A stretch of 19,051 nucleotides of DNA from Stramenopiles sp. TOSAG23-3 (lineage: Eukaryota > Sar), in assembly GCA_900128585.1 (NCBI GenBank), contig LT642295.1:5950-25000 (forward strand), read 5' to 3'. The position numbers and the translations under genes are program-made. Shown one piece after another: positions 8,578 through 16,764 of this stretch. Position 1 is the stretch's first letter; each line of letters opens with the position of its first letter. Under the pieces are notes generated by a model. That model saw only the letters and a list, made by a program, of their open reading frames with translations. It had not been told where the DNA came from and searched no databases.

Positions 8578-9674
8578 ATGACGAACTCCTCCTCGACGAC
8601 CACCGCGGCGCCCGGCGCGCAACCGCCGCCGGCATTGAACATTCTGGTCACCGTCTCGACGTATATTTTGCTGGCGCTCGTTATGTTTGGAATGGCGTGC
8701 ACCGTTACGCTCGAAGCGATGAAAGAGACGTTTCGGAACAAAAAGCCATTTTTGATAGCAATTAGCTGTCAGACCATTCTTATGCCTGCCCTGGCGTTTC
8801 TCGTCGGCCGAGCCCTGCAGTTGAACGACCTTCACAGCATTTGCCTCTTGCTTTTGGGCTGCTGTCCGGGAGGGTCCTTCTCCAACGTTTTGTGCTATTT
8901 TGCCAACGGGAACCAGGCGCTGAGCATCGGGCTCACGTGCTTTACAAATTTGTGCTGCGTCTTTACGCTCCCACTCTTGCTATGGGTGTGGGGGTCCTCT
9001 TTCACGTCCGTCACGATACCGTAGTAAGTTGAAGTTTCTCTTTTTCTCCCCCCCCTTGCGCCGACTAACCCACTGCTATATTATGTTTTTCCAATGCCGA
9101 CAGCGGCGACATTTTGGTCAGCTTTTCGCTCGTGATTTTCCCCGCCCTATTTGGCATTTGGGTTCGCCACAAAAGCGCAAAGCACGCAAAGTATGGGGAA
9201 AGGGTGGGCTCGATCGGCGGGGCCTCCATGGTCCTTGGCGCCGCAATCAGCGGATTCGTCGCGAACGGCGAGACGTTGGCGGACCGGGACCTCTTGCCAG
9301 CGACCACTTTGGTGTCGGTCCTGATCGTTGGGCCGATGGGTATGCTTTGTTCATTTTTGATTGCGTACTTTTTTCCCATCGGGCCGCGAATGGCGACTCA
9401 GGACATCGTCACCATCAGCCTAGAGACCGGGGTCCAGAACACCGTCCTGGCCCTTGCCATCGTCAACATTAGTTTCTCGGACGTGCTGAGCCCCTTTGAA
9501 CTCTTCCAGGCGCAGTTCTTTCCCATCTGCTGGGGGCTCTTTGTTTTGCTGGAAGGGTCCCTCCTCGTCCTTGGGTACAGGCTGTACTTGCGCAAGACGA
9601 AAAAGGAGCCGGCCGAGATCGTTCTGGCGGAGACGGAGGGGGGATTAGGGGAGACCCAAAACGATAAGTCTTAA
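8578..9674 (+). CDS. Bile acid:sodium symporter family (SLC10/SBF) transporter, two exons
   Basis: Exons 8578-9023 and 9104-9674 join in frame to give 338 residues, the usual family length. Splicing turns a TAG at 9022-9024 into a Tyr codon and restores TIPYGDILVSFSLVIFP, which matches the VPYKGIVISLVLVLIP region of animal NTCP. The N-terminus is short and Ser/Thr-rich with an NSS sequon. About nine to ten hydrophobic helices follow. CCPGGSFSNVL is the family's GCCPGGxxSN crossover motif. LETGVQNTVLA matches the conserved E-x-G-x-Q-N sodium-site motif (EMGCQN in animals). The C-tail is charged and Glu-rich. It should move an organic anion (bile-salt-like, steroid sulfate, or another anion in protists) with Na+ across a membrane. 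The substrate cannot be told from sequence. Confidence 0.88.
9024..9103 (+). other. Spliceosomal intron (80 nt) in the SLC10-family gene
   Basis: Donor GTAAGT at 9024, CTAAC branch-point consensus at 9064-9068, acceptor CAG ending at 9103, and a CT-rich stretch near 9039-9057. Removing it joins the phase-2 codon TA+C and restores protein similarity across the junction. A second GT lies three bases upstream (GTA|GTAAGT), so a tandem donor that drops one codon is possible. It is the only convincing intron in the window. Confidence 0.92.
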
Positions 9675-9893
9675 ATTTATAAAAAAGTGGAATTCTTTTG
9701 ATATCTTATCATATGAAATGATAAGAATATAATTTTTGTGTATCTCATAAAAATTATTATTATTATACCTTTTGTTGGTAAAAAAAACAAAAAATAAATT
9801 GATGATAAAAAATTGCACTTAAAAATAACAGCCTGCCAGTGTTTTGTTTTTAATTAATAAAAATTTAAAAGCATTTTTCATCTTCTGACTTTC
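9675..9893. other. Convergent 3' spacer with a 9-bp stem hairpin
   Basis: Between the transporter stop (+) and the OTU-helicase stop (-). An inverted repeat at 9704-9726 (TCTTATCAT / ATGATAAGA, loop of five bases) could fold on either transcript, about 30 nt after the transporter stop. AATAAA-like hexamers follow near 9794 and 9856. The role in 3'-end formation is inference. Confidence 0.45.
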
Positions 9894-12800
9894 TCATTCA
9901 TCTCTCATCGTCTCTCGTCCCCCCCACTTCCCTACGTTGACATCGCTGCTTGAATCTGAGGAGTCGTCCTCAACATCACTAAACAATCCGTAACCATGTT
10001 CCACGAGCTTCTGAATATCCGGTTTTGTTTTCTTTTTGTCCCGGTCGCAGTCGAACGTATCCTCGAACGTCGAGAAAGCGGAAGTCGACGCACCATTGCG
10101 CGTTGCTTCGGACCACCTTGGCAAGAGCGCCGCTCTCGGCACTTCGGATTTTACGCCAGCTTCTTTCCGTACAATAGTTTCGTGACGAAAATTGGCGTTA
10201 ATTGGCTTTTGCTTTCGTTTTCGCTTACTTCTTCGTAATATTTGGGGCGTTTCGTCATGCATGCTGCTAGCTGCGGGACTCGAGGCATTTATCTTGTACA
10301 TCGTTTCAACGTCGTCGAACGTTGCAGTATGGTCTGAACTTGGCCCAGCGACTTGCCCGCCACGTGCATTTCTTTGCAGCAGTTCTGCTTTAGCAACGTG
10401 GTATAAAGGCGAGTCTGCAAAACGAAAGTCCGTCCAACGTTCATTTTCTCTTTCTTCGACAATTTTTACTGCATGGTTACTGGGGTTCTGGGACAATTGG
10501 GAAATTAAATCCTTGTAATTTTTTTTTTCCGTGCTACTCTGCAAACACTCTTTGATTGACCTGAAGCACGAGATCTGCCGTTCAGTGGCCCGTACTTGTC
10601 TACCCAAAATAAATGCACATTTGTGAATCAAAGGGTTCGATTCGCTATTTCCGCCAATAGCGATAGAAGGGTACATATCTGCGAGGAAATCCAACTCCTT
10701 CTTCGACCAACTGTCTCTGGCGCCGTAACGCAAGAGCCCCTTTCGCATTTTTTTGTGTTTCTGTATAATCTCTCTTTTCTCCGGTTCTTTGTCCCGTGTC
10801 GTCGGCAGCCTGTTCCCATACACAAACGCTAATTTTTTCCAGATTGTGCCAGCTAGAGGAAAGTGGTTTCTTAGAAATTCTTCTAACACCTGTTTTTCCC
10901 TGTCTAAACTTTCTTTTTCTCTTTGCATACGCATATTGCTTTGGAGTGCGGCCCCTTTTAAATCTGCGTACGCGCCTCTCTTTGTAAGCAACGTCGACGG
11001 CTTGTGCCTTGGTGTAGTCAGTAAATGCTGCACACACGTTTCCCGCTTCTTGACCGCATCGTTGTCCAGTGTTTTCCTGGTTCTTTTTACAAAGACTGGT
11101 TCTGACGTTTTTTTATTTATAGATAGGATTACGTTACTTGTCTTTGTCAACGCACTGCTGTACAAACCTTCGGCTGCCGTTGTTCGCATGTCGTCCCTTT
11201 GCAGCCGCAGCCAATCTTCATGCAATTCGTGCACGGCCTTGTTCGCCCACAGCGTTATACGTGGGCAGTGCAACCCTTCAGACACCAAAGTATTCAAGCG
11301 TCCAAATATTTGCATCCACATCTCCCCGTGCACCGTGATGTCTTTATTTTCTGGAATGTCGAAGGCAACGAACATATCCGTTAAGATTCGAGAGTGATCT
11401 TCTGTGTGATATGACTGCCCTCTTCCACCCATGGACCCTGATATTACCACAACATTTTTTACACGTGCGTTTTTGAGAGCAGTCAAGGTCGCTTTTATAT
11501 TTTGCCTTTTGCTCAGTTTGTAACCCACAGGGTCTAGTATCTGTTCGTCCGATGAGGCAATATTAATGAGACTATTTAGAACCTTATCCTTATGCCTGTC
11601 GTTGCATACTACGATTTTTTGTCCCTTGTGATTGAGAGTTACAATTACAAGGTCCTCTCCCCTGTACCTCTCTCTTATTGCTTCTTGCAATTTTTCTTGA
11701 TTAATGATGGGACTAATTGTTTTGTTTGTTATGATCAGCGCTTGTCTGTACTGATCGATGCCGTTGCCCGTTGTACCACGAAGCATGTCGTCCACCATCT
11801 CGCATATACCATCGAAATCGATTCGCCATCCCCTTTTCTCCCGGTTTCCATTTTTTATTTTCGTATTTATGCTTCTTACTCTATCAAGTAAATTGCATTG
11901 GTCTGAATAGTGTTCCAGAGTGCGTTTGGATGGCGATTTGATGGAAATGACCCCCTTACTACTTCGCTGTACTTTGAACCCGTATAAAATGGGCTGGCCT
12001 ATTGTTTCGCCCACGTCTAGCCGATTTCCATGCTCTTGCACACGTGCGATCATATTGTCCCAGACATGCGGACTGCACCATTCGGTCTCCAAAATTACTC
12101 TCCTGTACGTTTCAGTAATCGTTTCATTCTCCGTGTTTTCGCGAAATGTTACTATGCTTCGTATTATAAACGGTTGAGAGGGGTGAGCGGACGAGCTATC
12201 AATTTGAGCTTTGTAAGCGGCATAGTTCGAAGGCACGTCCATAACAATTATGTGAGGCTGTACTCCTTCAATACTGTTCACGCAGAGCGCTCCTGGCGTA
12301 GCTGTTATAAACATTACTGCGAAAACGTGGGCCCCAATCCCGCTTTTTCTGATTGTTTCGACGCTGATCTCCTCCGATTCAGAACTGCTGCGATCCTCTT
12401 CGCTACTGGACGATTCTTCTAGCCGTCCATGCCAGGTTAGGCGCTCCCCTTTGTTCGCATTACGCCCAGGAGATGCGGCAGACATGTCCGCTTCATCCAT
12501 GATTAAAATAAATCTTTTTTTCTGTTCGATTCCGTCGTATTTGTGTCCCCTTCCATTCAACTGGTGGAGTATAGGATCTTTTCGTTCTTTGTCTTTGATA
12601 TAGAATTTGGCGTTTTGGCCGGCTGCGAATCTTGCCCCTCTCGGGCGTATATCAGATTTAGTAAGTTCATACTCCGTCAAATCCCTGCACCGAAATTTGC
12701 ATGTGTTGTCGGAAGTGGAAATTATACGCCCTGGGAAAACTTTCTGAGAGGTCCTAATATGACTGTGAAACATCCTTTTAATATGTGAAGCATTGTTCAG

Positions 12801-15800
12801 AGCAACAATTGCAAAACGAATGGGCCCTTTCGTCGCAAGGTTTATTTTTTTTTCGTCTGTTTTAGTTTTTAACTGATATTTTTTAATATCTTTCTCATCC
12901 GGAAACTTAGCTTTCAGCAGTTTTTCTATGTCTCCATTAAGGACTTCTATTGCTTCGATCATGTCTTTTTTTCCAGCATAGAGCCCTCCCGAGTTCCGCA
13001 CAAACAGCACTGGAAGGCACCCCAAAACAAAAATGGAATCCCATGCGCACTTTGCAGCTTCCGATGATTTCCCTGATTGTGTGAGACCAAACACAATGTT
13101 TTCGATGGTGCTGTTCCCTTCGTCCTTTTTTCGTCGCACTTTCATATTTCGGGAGGCGTATTTGGCATCTTTGATGTGCTTCGCTTTATCCTTTTCGATA
13201 GATAATTGCCCCCAGAGCCATTTCACGATCTTGATTTCTAGTGGGCTTTTCAGCTGCGACAAGGTATAATCCACTTCTTCTCGGGACAGAGAGAACTGTG
13301 ACGCAGTCCCAGGGTGCAAGCAGCCTGTAGGGCTGATGGACGGGAGCGGGTCCGAGACGTGGGCCGGTGGTGGATATATTAACCTCCACTGATCGTCCTC
13401 AAATTCCTCCATGTTGACCTCTGTTAACGCATCGAAGTGATTTTCATCATACATCACATAGCTGCATTCTTGCCGTTCGTCATACAGCCATTCGGAAAAC
13501 AAGCGCCAACGTTCATTTTCATTTGTTGGATTTTTATGGTAAAGTGCAATAGGGATATTAAAAAGCACAGAAAGCATTTCTATTTCTGTGTGCTGTGCCC
13601 AACCGTCTCTTTTGTTTTTGCCGATCGAAGCGCGTGCAATAGCAGCATCGACTTCTTGCTGCCCTATCCTATTTACAAGCTGCCAGTAGTCGTTGTTCGA
13701 TTCGTTCAAATTAGCCAATACTTTCCGCAGGGAACATCCTGTGAACTCCGGGTTGCACGTTTTTATGCTCGTTCCCAGCTTGGAAATGGCGCTTTGTCGA
13801 CGGTCTTTAGATTGATTCATGATATGGTGTGCTACTGAAGTGTACCCACAGTCGCCATCGGTTCGGACCAGGAGGCGTAATGCAGAATTTTTCCGCTGCC
13901 AACATTTTGAGTCGTCAATGCCAATCTTTAAAATTACCCTTATCCTCCTTCCACCGATGCCCCTAGTGACTAAATGCAATGTGTCACCTGCCCCCAAACC
14001 CAACTCTGCGGCTGTTGTAGTTTTATCCAAATCTTTTCCTTGAAAGAGGACGCGGAACTCTCTGTGCAGTTCAGTTTGCTTTCGGGGGGGGATCTGTATT
14101 GCATCCATCCATTTACTTCGGATGATGTGGGCATTGTCGCTCGGTTCGCATTTTATTATAATGATCGGTTTGTTCATGTACTTTATGCATATGTCAAAAG
14201 TGACGTCCCCAGTTAGGTCTATAGTTTCTGGCACGTTTTTTTCGGTACAATTGCCTGGTTCATCTTTGGCGGAAACAGTTCGCAAATCGTTATTTGGCTG
14301 TGTTTTCCCGACCGCTCGTCGGCTTCGTTGCCGGGATCGGCGATGACGACGGTTGTGTTTTACAGTGTCTTCCCTGCGGGCGTTTGCCGGAGGGGAAGCG
14401 GCCGAGGGTTGTTCTTCTTGGTCAACTGGGCGTTTGGGAATTTTACGACAAATAATGTACAGAAAAAACACTGCCAAGGTCACTTCCCGGGGCGCAGCAA
14501 CCTGCAAACCGCGCCATGACAATCGACCACGTAACCATGCCCACCCGCTTTCGCTCGGCATGCGGCGAAAAAACTCGAGCGGCCTGCTGGTGCTACGGAT
14601 CTCGTTCGCCAAGGTGCGAAGCGGGTGCAACACGTACGTTTCGTAACGAGTCGCCATGTATTTGGTGGCGCCCGGGATGCCCTCATTCAAAAGTGAGTGA
14701 AACTGTTCCAACACGTACGTTCGATAAAGCGCTCCTCCGCGGGATAAGAGAATTCCTACGCTGGATAAGTCTTCCTGGCCCGGGGCATGAGCACTGTGGT
14801 TTTGACCACCAATACCCTTTTCCCCGACGTACGTTTTTCCACCGGCAGCACAAGTTCCCTGGGCGTGCCCTAACTTCCGACATTTAGGGGTTTCTTCTTT
14901 TGTGGCTTCAGCTTCAGGCGTAGGGAAAATTTCGCCAAACTCAAAGTTCTTTAAAGCCCCGTTCGCAGCAGCGTCGTATGACACCTTTGCTCCAGTGGAA
15001 TCAAGACTCGATGACACGAGGAGCACGAGGAGTGCACGCCCAATCAGAGACGACACCTTCCCTTTTCGACCGGTCACTCTAGCAGTCTTAATTGCTTTTG
15101 TGCTTGTGAAAATTGACCAGGCGGGCTTTGCGCTAATATGTTGCGCAGGCAAGGCAACTCCCAAGTTCGAACATTTCTTTCGCGAGCCACGTAGAAAATT
15201 ACATAGCGAGAACCATAGTGTTTTCACCGCACTCTTCCAAAACCGGAAGGAGGGTGGTTCCTTTCGTTCAAGTTCGCGCCTTTCTGTAGCAACGCGGCCG
15301 ATTGCCCGCACCCGGAATTCGATGGCAGGGGGAAGTGGCTCTGCAAGTAGCTCCTGTTCGATCGCAGAGGCATCCTCTGACACAAACTTCGTGCAAATGG
15401 CCTCAACCTCTTTCAAGGGGAGGGCGTCCGGGTGGCCGGCCTTTTCCCCTTTCGTGCGTTCTACGCCGTTGCCATTGGAGTGGCCAACCTTCCGTTCGAC
15501 CGGGAGAGAGGCAGGCACCTGGGTTAAAACCTTTACATGGTTGTCGGCATGACCTGAGATGTAGTAACTCAATGTTTTAACTGTGCCGCTTCGATCTTGT
15601 GGGATACGAACAACTCCCGGTGTTGACGGACAGTGCTGGTCGATGGAAGTGAAGCGGTTGTTTGGATCCGAATAAAGACGAAGTTGCTTCTTCGTCATTA
15701 TCCTCATCGTCGTTTCTAGGACTCCTTTGTATTTACCTGTATGTTGGGATTTACAGCGGGATACCACCAGGGCCCAGGGTTGGGTGGCGCATTGGCGGAT

Positions 15801-15812
15801 GTCGGACGGCAT
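9894..15812 (-). CDS. Giant multidomain protein: ubiquitin-like domain + OTU protease + superfamily 2 helicase
   Basis: 1972 residues in one intronless frame; ATG at 15812 (caccATGC, A at -3). Order: N-terminal region (1-520) with hydrophobic segments near 253-269 and 444-457 and a basic run (486-499). TIDLTGD (530-536) resembles a SUMO-interaction motif. A ubiquitin-like domain (538-621) has EPSD, IPP, FQGKDL and LHLVTRGIGG, ending in Gly-Gly. An OTU protease (about 645-800) has TDGDCGY with D652/C655 and ENHFDAL with H792. A helicase/ATPase follows: GLTQSGKS (K915), DEAD (1106-1109), TATP (1170-1173), GGRGQ (R1464) and QIFGR (1501-1505). Motif V/VI recalls Z1-type ATPases more than SNF2. 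Then a coiled coil (about 1625-1650), a weak SANT-like W/L pattern (about 1698-1756), a basic cluster RRSKRKRKQKP (about 1859-1870) and an acidic Ser/Asp tail. Nuclear location is likely for the C-terminal part. Biological role unknown. Confidence 0.8.
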   Translation of the reverse strand: MPSDIRQCATQPWALVVSRCKSQHTGKYKGVLETTMRIMTKKQLRLYSDPNNRFTSIDQHCPSTPGVVRIPQDRSGTVKTLSYYISGHADNHVKVLTQVPASLPVERKVGHSNGNGVERTKGEKAGHPDALPLKEVEAICTKFVSEDASAIEQELLAEPLPPAIEFRVRAIGRVATERRELERKEPPSFRFWKSAVKTLWFSLCNFLRGSRKKCSNLGVALPAQHISAKPAWSIFTSTKAIKTARVTGRKGKVSSLIGRALLVLLVSSSLDSTGAKVSYDAAANGALKNFEFGEIFPTPEAEATKEETPKCRKLGHAQGTCAAGGKTYVGEKGIGGQNHSAHAPGQEDLSSVGILLSRGGALYRTYVLEQFHSLLNEGIPGATKYMATRYETYVLHPLRTLANEIRSTSRPLEFFRRMPSESGWAWLRGRLSWRGLQVAAPREVTLAVFFLYIICRKIPKRPVDQEEQPSAASPPANARREDTVKHNRRHRRSRQRSRRAVGKTQPNNDLRTVSAKDEPGNCTEKNVPETIDLTGDVTFDICIKYMNKPIIIIKCEPSDNAHIIRSKWMDAIQIPPRKQTELHREFRVLFQGKDLDKTTTAAELGLGAGDTLHLVTRGIGGRRIRVILKIGIDDSKCWQRKNSALRLLVRTDGDCGYTSVAHHIMNQSKDRRQSAISKLGTSIKTCNPEFTGCSLRKVLANLNESNNDYWQLVNRIGQQEVDAAIARASIGKNKRDGWAQHTEIEMLSVLFNIPIALYHKNPTNENERWRLFSEWLYDERQECSYVMYDENHFDALTEVNMEEFEDDQWRLIYPPPAHVSDPLPSISPTGCLHPGTASQFSLSREEVDYTLSQLKSPLEIKIVKWLWGQLSIEKDKAKHIKDAKYASRNMKVRRKKDEGNSTIENIVFGLTQSGKSSEAAKCAWDSIFVLGCLPVLFVRNSGGLYAGKKDMIEAIEVLNGDIEKLLKAKFPDEKDIKKYQLKTKTDEKKINLATKGPIRFAIVALNNASHIKRMFHSHIRTSQKVFPGRIISTSDNTCKFRCRDLTEYELTKSDIRPRGARFAAGQNAKFYIKDKERKDPILHQLNGRGHKYDGIEQKKRFILIMDEADMSAASPGRNANKGERLTWHGRLEESSSSEEDRSSSESEEISVETIRKSGIGAHVFAVMFITATPGALCVNSIEGVQPHIIVMDVPSNYAAYKAQIDSSSAHPSQPFIIRSIVTFRENTENETITETYRRVILETEWCSPHVWDNMIARVQEHGNRLDVGETIGQPILYGFKVQRSSKGVISIKSPSKRTLEHYSDQCNLLDRVRSINTKIKNGNREKRGWRIDFDGICEMVDDMLRGTTGNGIDQYRQALIITNKTISPIINQEKLQEAIRERYRGEDLVIVTLNHKGQKIVVCNDRHKDKVLNSLINIASSDEQILDPVGYKLSKRQNIKATLTALKNARVKNVVVISGSMGGRGQSYHTEDHSRILTDMFVAFDIPENKDITVHGEMWMQIFGRLNTLVSEGLHCPRITLWANKAVHELHEDWLRLQRDDMRTTAAEGLYSSALTKTSNVILSINKKTSEPVFVKRTRKTLDNDAVKKRETCVQHLLTTPRHKPSTLLTKRGAYADLKGAALQSNMRMQREKESLDREKQVLEEFLRNHFPLAGTIWKKLAFVYGNRLPTTRDKEPEKREIIQKHKKMRKGLLRYGARDSWSKKELDFLADMYPSIAIGGNSESNPLIHKCAFILGRQVRATERQISCFRSIKECLQSSTEKKNYKDLISQLSQNPSNHAVKIVEERENERWTDFRFADSPLYHVAKAELLQRNARGGQVAGPSSDHTATFDDVETMYKINASSPAASSMHDETPQILRRSKRKRKQKPINANFRHETIVRKEAGVKSEVPRAALLPRWSEATRNGASTSAFSTFEDTFDCDRDKKKTKPDIQKLVEHGYGLFSDVEDDSSDSSSDVNVGKWGGRETMRDE

Positions 15813-16133
15813 GGTGTTCGTAGCGCGCGTGGGTTTTGCGTGATTAAAAATTGTTTGAATGTTTGAATATAACTTTTAAAACTGATTATGTTTGTGTATG
15901 TCTATTTTTTTCTTTCTTTCATTTATAACATTTTTCTTTCTTTCAACTGTCGGTGTGGAGATGGACCAACACTTGGATTGGTGAGATTGTTGTACGATAA
16001 TAAAAGGCTGACAGAGGAGGGATGAAGTAATTGAGATTTTGAAGAAATTCAGAATGAGATGTGTTCAGATCTCTTATTCTATGCTGTGTTAGTGTTAAGT
16101 GCTATTGTTGAAGATAAAAAACATAAAACATTA

Positions 16134-16316
16134 ATGCTATTGGGTGTATTTATGAAAACTGTAACAAAAACTTTTTGTAAAATTTACAAACATTTTTGTA
16201 AATAACCCTATTTCTATCAAGATGTTTATGCTATTGGGTGTATTTATGAAAACTGTAACAAAAACTTTTTTTGTAAAATTTACAAACAATTTTGTAAATA
16301 ACCCTAATTCTATCTA
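16134..16316. repeat. 94-bp-period direct repeat, two copies, with internal palindromes
   Basis: Copy 1 runs from ATGCTATTGGGTGTATTTAT at 16134 to about 16222, and copy 2 from 16228 to about 16317. Copy 2 has two extra T and a handful of substitutions. Each copy contains overlapping inverted repeats: ACAAAAA/TTTTTGT and TTTGTAAA-A-TTTACAAA, with a second TTTGTAAA following. This could be a protein-binding array or the remains of a small palindromic element. Confidence 0.8.
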
Positions 16317-16413
16317 GACTTTATTAAATTAATGTTCCAAAAGAAATAAGAAACCAAAAGAAGACTCGTCGCATTAATTAATTATATTTACCGTACGAGG
16401 TAAAAAATACCGC

Positions 16414-16528
16414 AAGAAGAAGGAGAAGAAGATGAAGAAGAAGTAGAAGAAAGAAGAAAAGAAGAAGAAGTAGAAGAAAGAAGAAGAAGAAGAAGAAGAA
16501 GAAAAGGAAGAAGAAAGAAGAAGAAAAA
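16414..16528 (+). repeat. (GAA)n-type purine microsatellite
   Basis: About 115 nt of nearly pure A/G on the plus strand, built from GAA/AAG units with GTA and GGA interruptions. It lies about 240-350 nt upstream of the DUF4116 gene start. Length polymorphism and triplex potential are expected for such tracts. Confidence 0.85.
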
Positions 16529-16603
16529 TATTATCATCATCATCATCCACCATGTTGTCGTCGTCGAGAAAAAAGGAAGAAGTGTTGTTGCATGTTTATA
16601 GTA

Positions 16604-16615
16604 GTATATATATAC
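16604..16615 (+). promoter_or_regulatory. Possible TATA element of the DUF4116 gene
   Basis: GTATATATATAC, a perfect palindrome, lies about 150 nt upstream of the ATG at 16765. If used, the leader would be roughly 120 nt and would contain a nine-codon upstream ORF (ATG at 16635, stop ending at 16664). The surrounding DNA is AT-rich, so chance is a real alternative. Confidence 0.3.
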
Positions 16616-16764
16616 CCTTGTTGAACCCATTCATATGTATGGAAGAAGATGTGTATCCATTTGAAGAGAAGCTAGAGTGATTTATAGTAGAAATTTGAAG
16701 CAACAGGATACGGCAGATTTTGCGCAAACTGTAACCACGATCCTCTCTAAAGCAAAACTTGGAT

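Larger units (their letters stand above)
15813..16764. other. Divergent promoter spacer between the OTU-helicase and DUF4116 genes
   Basis: 952 bp separating two divergent starts. From left: AT-rich DNA next to the OTU-helicase ATG, a unique stretch (15950-16060), a motif at 16075-16094 shared with 4071-4090, the 94-bp direct repeat, a GAA tract, CAT/ATC triplets (16532-16552), a TATA-like palindrome and the 5' leader of the DUF4116 gene. I see no further gene or RNA. The 80-codon minus-strand ORF at 16388-16630 is microsatellite translation. Confidence 0.55.

Noticed and set aside
16388-16630. 80-codon minus-strand ORF of Leu/Ser/Phe runs
   Set aside because: Translation of the GAA microsatellite and adjacent triplet repeats.
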